Assembly (NCBI RefSeq): GCF_023652955.1
Contig: NZ_JAKLOY010000002.1
Span: 310,001 to 374,000, forward strand
Direction of reading: 5' to 3'
DNA: 64,000 nucleotides
Origin: Geomonas sp. Red32
GTDB taxonomy: Bacteria; Desulfobacterota; Desulfuromonadia; Geobacterales; Geobacteraceae
The notes beneath the pieces were generated by a model that was not told the DNA's origin, did no database searches, and was given only the letters and a program-made list of their open reading frames with translations. Of the stretch, positions 1-8,880 are shown one piece after another. The first letter of the stretch is position 1. Each line of letters starts with the position of its first letter. A program made the position numbers and the translations under genes.

Positions 1-1428
1 CGGGATCCTGACCGGCGCGGAGGTTCTGGTCTCCACCCCGGTGAGGGTGGCATCTTCGGTGATGAACCCGCGCATCTTCCGGTCGAAGGAGACGATCCCC
101 TCCCGGAGGGTGCTGACCACCGGTTGGGGAAGAAGCCGCGCCAGATCGTATTCTACCACGCCGGGACGGTAGCTGGAGGCGAGCTTCCCCTTCCCTCTCT
201 TGAGAAAGGAGAGGAGGCTCTCCGCCGGCGCCAGGTACCCTCCCCCGCCGGCCCGGTAGGCCCGCTGCTCCAGCATCCTCTGGAACGCGATCCCCGCCAG
301 CGGCGAGTCGCTTTCAAAATCGCGGGGCCCCACGGTGGCGACCAGGGCGCTGTTGGCCCAGGGGGAATTACGCCGGTAGCCGCTCATGCCGTTCACCACC
401 ACGCCCCCCTCTTCGGAGGCGGCGGCCACCACCACGCCGCCCGGGCACATGCAGAATGAATAGGCCGATCGCCCAGTCGCCTCGTTGTTGTAGGCCAGGG
501 CGTACTCGGCCGGAGGGAGGCTCGGGGGGGCCTTCGCTCCGTACTGGATGGCGTCGATGAGCGGCTGGGGGTGCTCGACCCGCAGCCCTACCGCGAACGG
601 CTTCGCCTCCACGGCCACCCCGCGCTCGTACAGCATCGCGTAGGTGTCGCGGGCGCTATGCCCGGGGGCAAGCACGAGGGCGCGGCAGGGAAGTTCGTAT
701 TCTCCGTTAATTTCGATCGCCGCGAGGTTCCCGTCCCGCAGGACGAGGTCGCTGAACCTGCTGTCGAAGAGGACCTGGAAGCCTGCGGAGATGAGGCTTT
801 CGCGGATCCCCTTCACCACCGTCCGCAACCGGTCGGTCCCGATGTGGGGCTTCGCCTGGTAGAGGATCTCGGGGGGCGCCCCGAACCCGGCCAGCTTGGC
901 GAGTACCCAGCCGCAGTTAGGGTCCTTCACCCGGGTGGTCAGTTTCCCGTCCGAAAAGGTTCCCGCCCCTCCCTCGCCGAACTGCACGTTGCTCTCGGGA
1001 AGGAGGGTTCCCTCGCGCCAGAAGCGGGCCACGTCGCGGTTACGCTGGTCGACGTCCCGTCCCCGCTCCAGGATGGTGGCGGTGAGCCCGTACTCGGCGA
1101 GCCTGAGGGCCGCGAAGAGGCCGGCGGGCCCCATGCCGGCGATGACCAGCCCCGGGACCGGGGAAAGCTTCGGGAAGGCCACCGGGGGAGCCGGTTCCAC
1201 CCGCGAGAGATCTCCCCCTACGGCGAGCCGGGTTTCGTCCCGCAGGGAGAATTCCACCGTGTGGACCAGCTTGATGGCACCCTTCTTCCGGGCGTCGATC
1301 CCCTTTCTCACCAGAGTAAAGGAGACGATCTCGGATTCGGGGATGCCGAGCTTTTTGGCCAATAGCGGGCGGAGCGCGGACTCCGGATCGCCGGGGTTCA
1401 GGGTAAGGTTACGCAGCAGGAATGGCAT
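1..1428 (-). CDS. FAD-dependent oxidoreductase (BaiN/HI0933-like), C-terminus missing
   Basis: The reading frame is open from an ATG at 1428 to the left window edge (476 codons, no stop), so the C-terminus lies outside. A short N-terminal domain of about 90 residues precedes a dinucleotide-binding motif, GMGPAG, near residues 98-103, with an acidic residue (Glu121) at the end of the second strand as expected for FAD ribose binding. Further conserved pieces are EGGAGTFSDGKL and a PGGVVV stretch, typical of the large 'NAD(FAD)-utilizing dehydrogenase' family. The family is flavin-binding, but its substrate is generally unknown. It starts 5 bp after the stop of the receiver protein upstream and is probably cotranscribed with it. 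I recognise the family clearly but not a specific reaction. Confidence 0.85.
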   Translation of the reverse strand, partial: MPFLLRNLTLNPGDPESALRPLLAKKLGIPESEIVSFTLVRKGIDARKKGAIKLVHTVEFSLRDETRLAVGGDLSRVEPAPPVAFPKLSPVPGLVIAGMGPAGLFAALRLAEYGLTATILERGRDVDQRNRDVARFWREGTLLPESNVQFGEGGAGTFSDGKLTTRVKDPNCGWVLAKLAGFGAPPEILYQAKPHIGTDRLRTVVKGIRESLISAGFQVLFDSRFSDLVLRDGNLAAIEINGEYELPCRALVLAPGHSARDTYAMLYERGVAVEAKPFAVGLRVEHPQPLIDAIQYGAKAPPSLPPAEYALAYNNEATGRSAYSFCMCPGGVVVAAASEEGGVVVNGMSGYRRNSPWANSALVATVGPRDFESDSPLAGIAFQRMLEQRAYRAGGGGYLAPAESLLSFLKRGKGKLASSYRPGVVEYDLARLLPQPVVSTLREGIVSFDRKMRGFITEDATLTGVETRTSAPVRIP

Positions 1429-1433
1429 CGGGA

Positions 1434-1835
1434 TCAGGCCGCGCTGGCGCGCGCCTTTCTCTCCAACAACTGCTCGATGATGATCACGATGTCGAGTGGA
1501 GGGGTCGATTTGGGGATGTGCACCTTGGCGCCCATCTCGGGAGAGGTGTGCTCGTGAGGAGCACCCTTGAACATCGAGGTGAGAAGCACGATGATCGGGT
1601 CACGGCCGCCGGCCTGCCGGGCGATCTCCAGGCAGGTGCTGACCCCGCCCATGTTCGGCATCACCAGGTCGGAGACGACCACGTCCGGATGCTCCTGGAC
1701 GTAGGCCTTCACACCCTGGAGGCCGTCGGAAGCGGTCACCACCGTGAAGCCGGCCCCCGAGAAGGCGTCGGAGAGCACCTTCAGGAAGAAGCTGTCGTCA
1801 TCGATGAGGAGAATCTTTGCCCCGGCGGCTGCCAT
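1434..1835 (-). CDS. Stand-alone response regulator receiver protein
   Basis: This is a single CheY-like receiver domain of 133 residues with no output domain. The acidic cluster IDDD lies at 11-14, the phospho-acceptor is Asp56 (VVVSDLVMPN), the switch Thr is in LLTSM near 86, and the conserved Lys is in IPKS near 109. An ATG 13 codons upstream (1874) also opens the frame. I chose 1835 because AGAGGT lies just before it and the protein then begins directly at strand 1. It sits between a receiver-kinase hybrid and the FAD protein, all on the minus strand. It probably relays phosphate from a kinase such as its neighbour, but the partner cannot be proven from sequence. Confidence 0.9.
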   Translation of the reverse strand: MAAAGAKILLIDDDSFFLKVLSDAFSGAGFTVVTASDGLQGVKAYVQEHPDVVVSDLVMPNMGGVSTCLEIARQAGGRDPIIVLLTSMFKGAPHEHTSPEMGAKVHIPKSTPPLDIVIIIEQLLERKARASAA

Positions 1836-1907
1836 TGCGACCTCTGAGTCTTGGTGGAATGGGCCATGATACAAAAATGCCGGCCAAAATGGAAGGGGAA
1901 ACCGCCC

Positions 1908-3095
1908 TTATTTGGCCGCCAGCGGGAGCCTGACCAGGAAAGTCGTGCCGCTGCCATCGGTCTTCTCCACCTCGATCTTCCCTTTGTAGGTCTTGACGAT
2001 CCTCAGCACCACCGAGAGCCCCAGGCCGGTGCCGCGCGCGTTGGTGGTGAAGAAGGGGTCGAAGATGTTGGGGAGGTTTTCGGGGGGAATGCCGGGGCCG
2101 GTGTCGGAGACCTTCAGGTTGATGTACTCCTCGTCCTGGTCGAGTTCCACCCCGAGCGTCCCCTGCTCGCTCATCGCGTGGATGGAGTTAAGAAAGAGGT
2201 TGGTGAAGATCTGCTCGATCTCCATCGGGTCGGCGTTGATGGCGGGAGGGATATGCCGGAAGTCGGTGACCACCTGGATCTTCTTCTGCCTAAGCTGCGG
2301 GGTGAAGGCCTCGAGGAGATCCTCCAGCACCCGGTCCACATGCACCTCGCTGATCTCGAACTTGGGGCGCTTGGAGGCGTCCAGGAGCTTGCCGAGGATG
2401 CCGTCGATCCGGTCCACCTCCTTGAGGATCTTGTCGCAGTAGTCCTGGTGCTCGTTCTCGTCGAGCCCCCCCTTGATGAGCTGCACGAAGAGCGCGATCG
2501 AGTTGAGCGGATTCCTGATCTCGTGCGCCATACCGGCGGAGAGGTAGCCGAGGGTGGCGAGCTTCTCGGACTGGACGATCTCCGCCTGGGCACGGGTCAG
2601 CGCCTCGCTCTTTTCCTGGACCCTCGCCTCGAGCTCCCGGTTCCAGTCGGCGATCTCGGCCAACAGGCGCTCACGCTCGAGAAGCAGCGCCCGGTTCTGC
2701 AGCTCGACCGACCGGAGCTTCAGCACGCTCTCGATGCGGTCCACCATGTCCTGGTTGTTGAACGGCTTGAGGATGTAGTCGGAGGCCCCGGCTTTCATCA
2801 GCTCGACGGCGATCTCCTCGCTCCCCTTGCCGGTGAACATGATGACATAGGTCTCGGGGAAGCGCCGCCGGATCTCCTTGAGCGCGGTGAGCCCGTCCAT
2901 GTTGGGCATCATGTAGTCCAAAAGGACGAGCTCGGGGGGATGCTCCTCGATGATCTTGAAGGCCTCGCCGGCGCTCAGGGCGGTAAAAACCTGGAAGCCG
3001 CGGTTCTTGAGGATAATGGCCGTCAGGTCCAGGATGATCTTTTCGTCGTCGACGATGAGGACGGTGCCGCGGTACTGTTTCACAGTTTCGGTCAT
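1908..3095 (-). CDS. Hybrid response regulator-histidine kinase
   Basis: This 395-residue cytoplasmic protein has an N-terminal receiver (phospho-acceptor Asp60 in LLDYMMPN, Lys110 in LKPF), a coiled-coil linker (about 125-178), and a HisKA dimerisation domain with His191 in GMAHEIRNPLNSI. A HATPase_c domain follows, with an N-box (FLNSIHAM), a G1 box DTGPGIP and a G2 box GTGLGL. No transmembrane segment is present, so it senses an upstream phosphorelay or a cytoplasmic signal through its own receiver. This layout is common in Geobacter signalling networks. It follows a uspA-like gene after a terminator and precedes a stand-alone receiver by 72 bp. That receiver is a plausible phospho-acceptor (inference). 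Confidence 0.92.
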   Translation of the reverse strand: MTETVKQYRGTVLIVDDEKIILDLTAIILKNRGFQVFTALSAGEAFKIIEEHPPELVLLDYMMPNMDGLTALKEIRRRFPETYVIMFTGKGSEEIAVELMKAGASDYILKPFNNQDMVDRIESVLKLRSVELQNRALLLERERLLAEIADWNRELEARVQEKSEALTRAQAEIVQSEKLATLGYLSAGMAHEIRNPLNSIALFVQLIKGGLDENEHQDYCDKILKEVDRIDGILGKLLDASKRPKFEISEVHVDRVLEDLLEAFTPQLRQKKIQVVTDFRHIPPAINADPMEIEQIFTNLFLNSIHAMSEQGTLGVELDQDEEYINLKVSDTGPGIPPENLPNIFDPFFTTNARGTGLGLSVVLRIVKTYKGKIEVEKTDGSGTTFLVRLPLAAK

Positions 3096-3118
3096 GGTGC
3101 TCTCTTTCGGGATCGGTC

Positions 3119-3150
3119 AAAAAAAAAGGGACAGCGAAAACGCTGCCCCC
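3119..3150 (-). terminator. Rho-independent terminator after the uspA-like gene
   Basis: GGGACAGCG and CGCTGCCCC form a stem around an AAAA loop with one mismatch. On the minus strand the stem is followed by a run of about nine T. It lies between the UspA gene and the hybrid kinase, so the kinase probably has its own promoter. Confidence 0.75.
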
Positions 3151-3170
3151 CGGGTTCGCGGCGCTTCGTG

Positions 3171-3614
3171 CTACGGGAGTCTGACGGTCACCACCGGGCA
3201 GAGGGCCTTTCTCACTACGCGCTCGGCGGTGCTCCCGAAGAGGAGGTGGTCGATGCCGCTTCTCCCCTGGGTACCCAGCACGATGAAGGAGACCTGCTCG
3301 CTCTCGGCCCGTTTCAGGATCTCCTCGAAGGGGATCCCGGTGACGATCGAGCAATCGTAGTCGGCGAAGTCCTTGACGTGGGTGCTGCAAAAACGCTCCA
3401 TCATCTGCTGGGCCCCCTCCTCGATCTCCTTCTCGAGGTTCTCGAAGGAAACGTGGGGAACGTAGAATCCCCGGAGGTCGACCGGTTCGTTGATCACGTG
3501 AAGGATCAGCAGACGGCTGTTGAACTTCTGGGCTAGGGCTAGGGCATACTCGAAGGCGTGCTCGGAGCTCTCGGAAAAGTCGGTGGCGAAAAGAATCTTG
3601 TCGAACGTTCGCAT
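3171..3614 (-). CDS. Universal stress protein, UspA family
   Basis: This 147-residue single-domain UspA-fold protein begins MRTFDKILFATDFSESS. The C-terminal nucleotide motif G-x2-G-x9-GS is intact (GTQGRSGIDHLLFGS), so this is the ATP-binding subtype. An in-frame start five codons upstream exists, but the run GGGGGGCAGC directly before ATG 3614 favours the shorter form. It lies 21 bp downstream of a small receiver gene and ends at a terminator. UspA proteins are soluble stress-associated nucleotide binders, and the precise role here is unknown. A link to the surrounding signalling genes is only positional. Confidence 0.9.
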   Translation of the reverse strand: MRTFDKILFATDFSESSEHAFEYALALAQKFNSRLLILHVINEPVDLRGFYVPHVSFENLEKEIEEGAQQMMERFCSTHVKDFADYDCSIVTGIPFEEILKRAESEQVSFIVLGTQGRSGIDHLLFGSTAERVVRKALCPVVTVRLP

Positions 3615-3635
3615 GCTGCCCCCCTGCAATTTAGT

Positions 3636-4016
3636 TCAGTGACTGGTCTCCTTGAAGATCTTTTTCAGGATCGACTTCAATTCGTCGATCTTGACCGGTT
3701 TGTTGATGTACTCGAAGGCCCCGAGGTTCATCGCCTCGATGTACGATTCCACCCCGCCGTAGGCTGTGATCATGATCACGTTACTTTTGGGGTAGCAGCG
3801 GTTGAGTTCCTTGAGGAAGGTGATCCCGTTCATCTCGGGCATGTTGATGTCGGTAACGATCAGGTTTACTTCTTGTTCTCTCAGGTAGTTGAGCGCTTCG
3901 AAACCGTTGGCAACGCTGTCGACCAGGAACCCTTCCTTGGCCAAAAGGCGGGAAAGGCCGATCCGTGCATTCTCCTCATCGTCGACCACCAGTATTCGTT
4001 TCGGCTGCTTTGGCAA
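3636..4016 (-). CDS. Stand-alone response regulator receiver protein
   Basis: This 126-residue CheY-like receiver has no output domain. The acidic residues are in VVDDEE at 10-15, the phospho-acceptor is Asp56 (IVTDINMPEM), the switch Thr is in MITAYGG, and the conserved Lys is in INKPVK. The sequence resembles the receiver of NtrC-like proteins (DINMPEMNGITFLKEL) but nothing follows the domain. It is the first gene of a short minus-strand unit with the uspA-like gene. It is distinct from the receiver at 1434, so this 4-kb stretch holds three receiver domains and one kinase. Confidence 0.9.
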   Translation of the reverse strand: MPKQPKRILVVDDEENARIGLSRLLAKEGFLVDSVANGFEALNYLREQEVNLIVTDINMPEMNGITFLKELNRCYPKSNVIMITAYGGVESYIEAMNLGAFEYINKPVKIDELKSILKKIFKETSH

Positions 4017-4203
4017 AGTCAGGCTCCGGGTAAGTTTTTGAAAAGACGTACTGATTCTAACATCGCGCTCCCCGGTGTCAAGCGGTGCCGCGCTCCCCGG
4101 CAGCGATCCGGTTTCCCGGTTTCATCGCGGTTGAGGTAACGGTGAAGACGGCCTGGATAACGGGGATTTCGCCGCCGGCAAAATCTCCCGCCGGGCTCCT
4201 CCG

Positions 4204-5070
4204 TCAGGCGCCCTTCAGTTCCACATGCACGGGCTTGCCCGCCTCCCCGAGCTTCAGGTGGCGCCCGTTGTATTCCGCATCCACCGCCCCCCCGTCACCG
4301 AGATCGATCACGAAGGAACGGGTCCCTTTCCACTCGATCACGTCCCCCGCCTTGAGGTCGTAGCGCTGCGAGATGCTGTCGTCGATGGTGATGGCCAGCC
4401 AGCTGTCCCGGTTAAACCTGAGCCTCAGCACGATCCCTCCCGGCTGCTTCTGGGCGGGGGGGGGCGCCGCCGCGGGAGCGGGAGCCGGGGCCGGTGCCGG
4501 GGTGGCCGCGGGCGCCGGTGCGGTGGGAGCCGCCGGAGGGATAGCCTGCTGGGCCGAACTGTGCGGGGAAAGAACAGCGGGGTTCTGCGGCTGGGGCGCC
4601 GGCTGGGGTGCGGCCGGTGGCGGCGCTGCGGGTTTGACCGCCGGGCGCGGCGGGCGTTCGTCCGATTCGCCGAAGAAGATGGCTGCCATGATGACCAGCA
4701 CCAGCAGGAAACCGGGGACCACCCAGCGGCCGGGGCCTGCCACCGCCTTCCCCTTCTCGACCTGGGGGGTGCGGGGAACACCCGCCTCCGCCTGCGGGCG
4801 GGGAGCGCTCTGCAGCGACTGCTCGTAACGGGCCACCACCTCGTCGCCGGAGAGAGAAAGGAAATCGGCGTAGAGCCTCAGAAAGCCCTTGATGTAGGCC
4901 GCCGACGGGAGCTTCTGGAATTCCCCCTGCTCCATGGCGATCAGGTAGTTCTTCCCGATCTTGGTGACCCGGGAGGCTTCGTCGAGCTCGAGGCCCCGCG
5001 AGATGCGGACGCTTTTCAGGTATTCCCCGAGCGGGGCGGCGCCCCCTGCTTCTGCCTCTGGTTCAGCCAC
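4204..5070 (-). CDS. rodZ: RodZ-like helix-turn-helix membrane protein
   Basis: The protein has 288 residues. A cytoplasmic HTH_25 domain (about 14-85; LGEYLKSVRISRGLELDEAS) is followed by one transmembrane helix (about 117-134), a long Pro/Ala-rich linker (about 139-212) and a C-terminal beta-domain of DUF4115 type (about 213-285, with LRLRFNRDSWLAITIDD). This is the RodZ architecture. In well-studied bacteria RodZ links MreB to cell-wall elongation. The start is a GTG with GAGG a few bases upstream. It begins 6 bp after the stop of the PilW-like gene, so translation is likely coupled. The pairing of a PilF/PilW TPR protein with rodZ downstream of rlmN also occurs in gammaproteobacteria. Confidence 0.88.
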   Translation of the reverse strand: MAEPEAEAGGAAPLGEYLKSVRISRGLELDEASRVTKIGKNYLIAMEQGEFQKLPSAAYIKGFLRLYADFLSLSGDEVVARYEQSLQSAPRPQAEAGVPRTPQVEKGKAVAGPGRWVVPGFLLVLVIMAAIFFGESDERPPRPAVKPAAPPPAAPQPAPQPQNPAVLSPHSSAQQAIPPAAPTAPAPAATPAPAPAPAPAAAPPPAQKQPGGIVLRLRFNRDSWLAITIDDSISQRYDLKAGDVIEWKGTRSFVIDLGDGGAVDAEYNGRHLKLGEAGKPVHVELKGA

Positions 5071-5076
5071 AGTGCC

Positions 5077-5823
5077 TCACTTCAGCATGTCCAGGTACTC
5101 CCTGGAGAGCTGCCCGTTTTCGGAATCAGGAGCCAGCTTGACCACTTCGCGAAAGGCCTCGCGGGCCTCCCGCGATTCGTTCTGTTTCATGTACGCCAGC
5201 CCAAGGTGATAATAGGCAGCGGCGTACGAGGAGTTGAGCGAAACGGCCTTCTTATACTGCTCGATGGCCAGTTCGGTGCGGTTGAGGGCGAAATAGACCC
5301 GCCCGAGGTTGAGCCTGGCGCGGGGGTCGGAGGGGTTCTTGCTGACCGAACCGCGCAGCTCGGCCAGGGCCTGGTCGTAATCCCCCTTGCCGAAATAGGC
5401 GAGCCCGAGGTTGATGGCGGCGCTCCCCTGGTCGGCGTAGAAGATATCCTCCTGGACCTGCTTGAACTGCGCGATGGCGGCATCCCAGCGCTTCATCTCC
5501 AGGTAGTCGACCCCAAGGTTGTTGCGCGCCTCGGAGTAGTTCTCCTTGAGCTTGAGCGCCCTCAGGTATTTCTTCTCGGCCAGCTCGAAGAGCCCCTTCC
5601 GGAAGTAGGCCAGCCCGAGGAGGTTGAGGAGCTCGGGCTCCTTGGCGCTGATCTTCTCGGCCTCGGTGAACTCCTGCAGAGCGCCGGTGAAGTTGTTCTC
5701 GGCGTAGAAGGACTGCCCCATCTGGTAATGGTAGAGGTAGGTGTTCTTCTCCGCCTTGTTCATGGCGCAACCCGAGCCAAGAAGCAGCGGAACGATCAGC
5801 ACGACAAGGAACCAACGGGACAT
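5077..5823 (-). CDS. PilW/PilF-like TPR lipoprotein
   Basis: This 248-residue protein has a lipoprotein signal peptide ending LLLGSGC (Cys19 is the likely lipidation site), then tandem tetratricopeptide repeats across most of its length, with repeated patterns such as LGLAYFRKGLFELAEKKYLRAL and LGLAYFGKGDYDQALAEL. TPR lipoproteins of this type (PilF/PilW) act as pilotins for the type IV pilus secretin in the outer membrane. A GTG three codons upstream is possible, but AGGTGAGG precedes ATG 5823. The position between rlmN/mtnP/pfkB and rodZ matches the rlmN-pilF-rodZ order of gammaproteobacteria, which supports the assignment. A specific pilotin role is inferred. Confidence 0.8.
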   Translation of the reverse strand: MSRWFLVVLIVPLLLGSGCAMNKAEKNTYLYHYQMGQSFYAENNFTGALQEFTEAEKISAKEPELLNLLGLAYFRKGLFELAEKKYLRALKLKENYSEARNNLGVDYLEMKRWDAAIAQFKQVQEDIFYADQGSAAINLGLAYFGKGDYDQALAELRGSVSKNPSDPRARLNLGRVYFALNRTELAIEQYKKAVSLNSSYAAAYYHLGLAYMKQNESREAREAFREVVKLAPDSENGQLSREYLDMLK

Positions 5824-5915
5824 ACGCCTCACCTGGCTATTCTGGGTCTGGTACCGGGGAAAATTAACAGATTAGGAAGATCTTGTCAATGAAGGGACAT
5901 CCACCCATCCCCCGC

Positions 5916-6833
5916 CTAGAGCTCGTTCACCCCTTCGAAGTGGGTCATCTGCTTGAAGGTCCGGTAGCGCGCCTCGATTTCCGGGTAGGTGAGGGACTTC
6001 AGGCGGTCGAGACTGAAGGCCTCCACGTTGAACGAGGCCATGACGGAGCCGAAGATGACCGCCTGGCGGACCCCTTCGTCGGTGAGGTTGCCGGTGTTGG
6101 CCAGGTACCCCATGAAGCCGCCGGCGAAGGTGTCCCCGGCGCCGGTGGGATCGAAGACCTCCTCCAGCGGGTACGCCGGAGCGGCGAAGAGCGAGTGGCC
6201 GTTGAACATCAGCACCCCGTACTCGCCGCGCTTGACGATCAGGTTCTTGACCCCCATGGCGATGATGCTGCGGGCGGCGCGGATCAGGTTGGACTCGCCG
6301 GAGAGCTGGCGGGCCTCCCCTTCGTTAATGATGAGAAAGTCTACCTTCCTGATCACCTCCTTCAAGGCCTCGGGCTTGGAGGAGATCCAGAAATTCATGG
6401 TGTCACAGGCCACCACCTTCGGATTTTTCACCTGGTTCAGGACCTCCATCTGCAGCTCGGGGTCGATGTTGGCCAGGATCAGGTACTCGGCGTCGGCGTA
6501 GGCGGCCGGAATCACCGGGCGGAAGGTCTCGAAGACGTTGAGATGGGTCTCCAGGGTCTGGGCCTCGTTGAGGTCGTAGCCGTAGCGCCCCTTCCAGTGG
6601 AAGGTCTCGCCCGGGACGCGGGAAAGGCCGTTCAGGTCGATGTTGCGGGAGGAGAGGAATTTGGTGTGCTCCTCCGGGAAATCCTCGCCGACCACCGCCA
6701 CCAGGTTGACGTCGGTGAAGAAGCTTGCCGAGGTGGAAAAGTAGGTGGCCGAGCCACCGAGGACGCGCTCGCGCTTGCCGAAGGGGGTCTCGACCGAGTC
6801 GAGAGCGACGGATCCGACGACCAAAATGCTCAT
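5916..6833 (-). CDS. PfkB-family carbohydrate/nucleoside kinase
   Basis: This 305-residue ribokinase-fold enzyme has the N-terminal glycine motif VLGGSATYFSTSAS (about 28-41) and the C-terminal ATP/anion-hole motif FDPTGAGDTFAGGFMGYLA with the catalytic Asp. Both PfkB signatures are therefore present. The substrate is not certain. Adenosine-kinase-like or ribokinase-like activity would fit its place 44 bp downstream of mtnP, where it could phosphorylate a nucleoside or sugar from purine salvage (inference from context). It belongs to the minus-strand run rlmN-mtnP-pfkB-pilW-rodZ. Confidence 0.88.
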   Translation of the reverse strand: MSILVVGSVALDSVETPFGKRERVLGGSATYFSTSASFFTDVNLVAVVGEDFPEEHTKFLSSRNIDLNGLSRVPGETFHWKGRYGYDLNEAQTLETHLNVFETFRPVIPAAYADAEYLILANIDPELQMEVLNQVKNPKVVACDTMNFWISSKPEALKEVIRKVDFLIINEGEARQLSGESNLIRAARSIIAMGVKNLIVKRGEYGVLMFNGHSLFAAPAYPLEEVFDPTGAGDTFAGGFMGYLANTGNLTDEGVRQAVIFGSVMASFNVEAFSLDRLKSLTYPEIEARYRTFKQMTHFEGVNEL

Positions 6834-6877
6834 GAGGATACCTCCTGGAATATGGTTTAGGGTGTGAGGCCGGGCGG

Positions 6878-7741
6878 TCAGAGATACTTGCCGATGATCA
6901 GCTCCAGGTTTTCCCGGGTCTCCACCGGGATCACCGAGGTGTCGCTGATGATGGCGTACTTGAGGGCGTCGGCACAGGCGCAGCTCCTCGTGCCGGAGAT
7001 CTTCTGCACGGCGCAGCGGATGATCTTCTTGGCCATGGCGACGTTGGACTTGATGATGGCGATGATGGCCTCCACCGAGACGTCGTCGTGGGCCTCGTGC
7101 CAGCAGTCGTAGTCGGTGGAGAGCGCGATGACCCCGTAGCAGAGCTCGGCCTCGCGGGCAAGCTTGGCCTCGGTCAGGTTGGTCATCCCGATGATGGATG
7201 CCCCGAAGGAGCGGTAGAGGTGGGATTCGGCCCGGGTGGAGAAGGCGGGCCCTTCCATGCAGACGTAGCAGCCCCCCCGGTGGACGGTGGCTCCCGCCTC
7301 GCCGGCGGCATCGAAGAGGACGGAGGAGAGGTCCTGGCAGACCGGGTCGGCGAACTGGACATGGCCGACCACCCCGTTGCCGAAGTAGGTGTCCTTCCTG
7401 AAGCCGCGGGTGCGGTCGATGAACTGGTCGGGGACGACGATGTGGCCGGGGGCGATCTCCTCGCGGAGGCTCCCCACCGCGGAGACGGAGATGATGCGGG
7501 TGACGCCGAGCTTCTTCATCCCGTAGACGTTGGCCCGGTAGTTGACCTCGCTCGGGGTGAAGCGGTGCCCCTTGCCGTGGCGGGGCAAAAAGACCATGCG
7601 GACCCCGTCCAGCTTGCCGGTGATGTAGTCGTCGCTGGGGCGGCCGAAGGGGGTATCGACGTTGACCTGGTCGACCTCGGTCATACCCTCCATCTCGTAC
7701 AGCCCGCTGCCGCCGATTACTCCGATTACCTCGTCAGTCAT
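6878..7741 (-). CDS. mtnP: S-methyl-5'-thioadenosine phosphorylase / purine nucleoside phosphorylase
   Basis: The protein has 287 residues, the usual length of the MTAP family. Visible signatures are the N-terminal phosphate loop IGGSGLYEMEG, RHGKGHRFTPSEVNYRAN, the substrate-pocket motif CMEGPAFSTRAES, and GMTNLTEAKLAREAELCY followed by ALSTDYDCW. The enzyme splits methylthioadenosine (or a 6-oxopurine nucleoside) with phosphate to give the free base and a ribose-1-phosphate derivative, recycling by-products of polyamine and SAM metabolism. Start 7741 has GGAGG seven bases upstream; a start seven codons earlier is less likely. rlmN, a SAM-consuming enzyme, lies 43 bp upstream, and a PfkB kinase follows. 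Confidence 0.92.
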   Translation of the reverse strand: MTDEVIGVIGGSGLYEMEGMTEVDQVNVDTPFGRPSDDYITGKLDGVRMVFLPRHGKGHRFTPSEVNYRANVYGMKKLGVTRIISVSAVGSLREEIAPGHIVVPDQFIDRTRGFRKDTYFGNGVVGHVQFADPVCQDLSSVLFDAAGEAGATVHRGGCYVCMEGPAFSTRAESHLYRSFGASIIGMTNLTEAKLAREAELCYGVIALSTDYDCWHEAHDDVSVEAIIAIIKSNVAMAKKIIRCAVQKISGTRSCACADALKYAIISDTSVIPVETRENLELIIGKYL

Positions 7742-7784
7742 CACACCCTCCTCGCCATGCAATTATAAATAGATCGGTCTGTGG

Positions 7785-8819
7785 TTACTGCTCCTTGAGC
7801 TTTTCGTCCAGCCTTCCCTTGAGCTGGCCGCAGGCGGCCGAGATCTCCCCTCCCCGGCTGGAGCGGGTGATCACGGTGACGTGCTTGTCCAGGAGGTACT
7901 TGTGGAAGCGGTCGATCGACTCCTGGCTGGGGGTCCGGAAGGATGCCCCCTCGTGCTCGTTGAAGGGGATCAGGTTCACCTTGGAGGGGAAATTGCTGAT
8001 CAGCTTGACGAGCCTTTTGGCATCCTCCAGCGAGTCGTTCAGATCGCGGATCATCACGTACTCCACGGTGATCCAGCGCCGCGAAGGGAGCGGGAAGGCC
8101 TTGCAGGCGGCCAGAAGCTCCTTCAGCGGGTAGCGTCGGTCGATCGGCATGATCAGCGAGCGGATTTCGTCGGTGGTGGCGTTCAGGGAAACCGCCAGGT
8201 TGACGATGCACGCGTGGCCGAGCTCGGCCATCTCGGGGACCAAGCCGCAGGTGGAGACGGTGACCTTGCGGTTGGAGAACTGGAAGCCGTCCGGATCGGT
8301 GAGGATCTTGACGGCCGGGATCACCGCGGCAAGGTTGGCGAGCGGCTCCCCCATCCCCATGAAGACGATGTTTCTGACCGGCTCCTCGCGCTTCACCGCG
8401 CAGACCTGGTTGACGATCTCGGCGGTAGTCAGGTTACGGGTGACCCCGAAAGTACCGGTCAGGCAGAAGGCACACCCCATGGCGCAGCCGACCTGGCTGG
8501 AGATGCAGAGGGTATTGCGCCCCTCGTCGGGGATCAGCACGCTTTCGACGGCGTTGCCGTCGGCCAGCCGGAAGAGGTACTTCTTGGTGCCGTCCTCGGC
8601 CGCCTCCACCACCTCGGGGACGAGGTTGGAGATCGCCGCCTTCTCCGCGAGGAAGGCCCGGAACTCCTTGGAGACGTTGGTCATCTCGTCGAAGCTCGTG
8701 GCGTCCATCTGGTAGAGCCACTTGAAGATCTGCTTGGCGCGGAAGCGTTCCTTGCCGATCCCGGCGATGTACTGTTCGAGACCCTCGAGGGTCAGGTTCT
8801 TTACGTCGGTCTTTTCCAT
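7785..8819 (-). CDS. rlmN: 23S rRNA/tRNA adenine-C2 methyltransferase, radical SAM
   Basis: The protein has 344 residues. The radical-SAM cysteines form a Cx3Cx2C motif (CAMGCAFC, residues 112-119), and a conserved C-terminal Cys in ISAACGQL near residue 334 is the methyl-accepting or resolving cysteine of the RlmN mechanism. The MGMGEPLAN motif binds SAM. RlmN methylates C2 of A2503 in 23S rRNA and A37 of certain tRNAs through a methyl-cysteine intermediate. A terminator separates it from ndk upstream, and the downstream genes mtnP and pfkB follow closely, so it heads or joins that unit. Confidence 0.96.
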   Translation of the reverse strand: MEKTDVKNLTLEGLEQYIAGIGKERFRAKQIFKWLYQMDATSFDEMTNVSKEFRAFLAEKAAISNLVPEVVEAAEDGTKKYLFRLADGNAVESVLIPDEGRNTLCISSQVGCAMGCAFCLTGTFGVTRNLTTAEIVNQVCAVKREEPVRNIVFMGMGEPLANLAAVIPAVKILTDPDGFQFSNRKVTVSTCGLVPEMAELGHACIVNLAVSLNATTDEIRSLIMPIDRRYPLKELLAACKAFPLPSRRWITVEYVMIRDLNDSLEDAKRLVKLISNFPSKVNLIPFNEHEGASFRTPSQESIDRFHKYLLDKHVTVITRSSRGGEISAACGQLKGRLDEKLKEQ

Positions 8820-8829
8820 GCGTCCATAT

Positions 8830-8862
8830 AAAAAGGGCCCTTCGCGACGAAGGGCCCTTTTT
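8830..8862. terminator. Rho-independent terminator after ndk
   Basis: AAAAAGGGCCCTTCG and CGAAGGGCCCTTTTT form an almost perfect stem with a 2-base loop, flanked by A and T runs. It lies between the ndk stop and the rlmN start and can end minus-strand transcription of ndk. Confidence 0.9.
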
Positions 8863-8880
8863 GAGTCGTACCTTGGCGTC

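Noticed and set aside
1851-3536. Long plus-strand open frame of 561 codons opposite the hybrid kinase
   Set aside because: It is a high-GC shadow of the real minus-strand kinase and UspA genes. Its translation is rich in His, Asp, Glu and Gly, with no domain.
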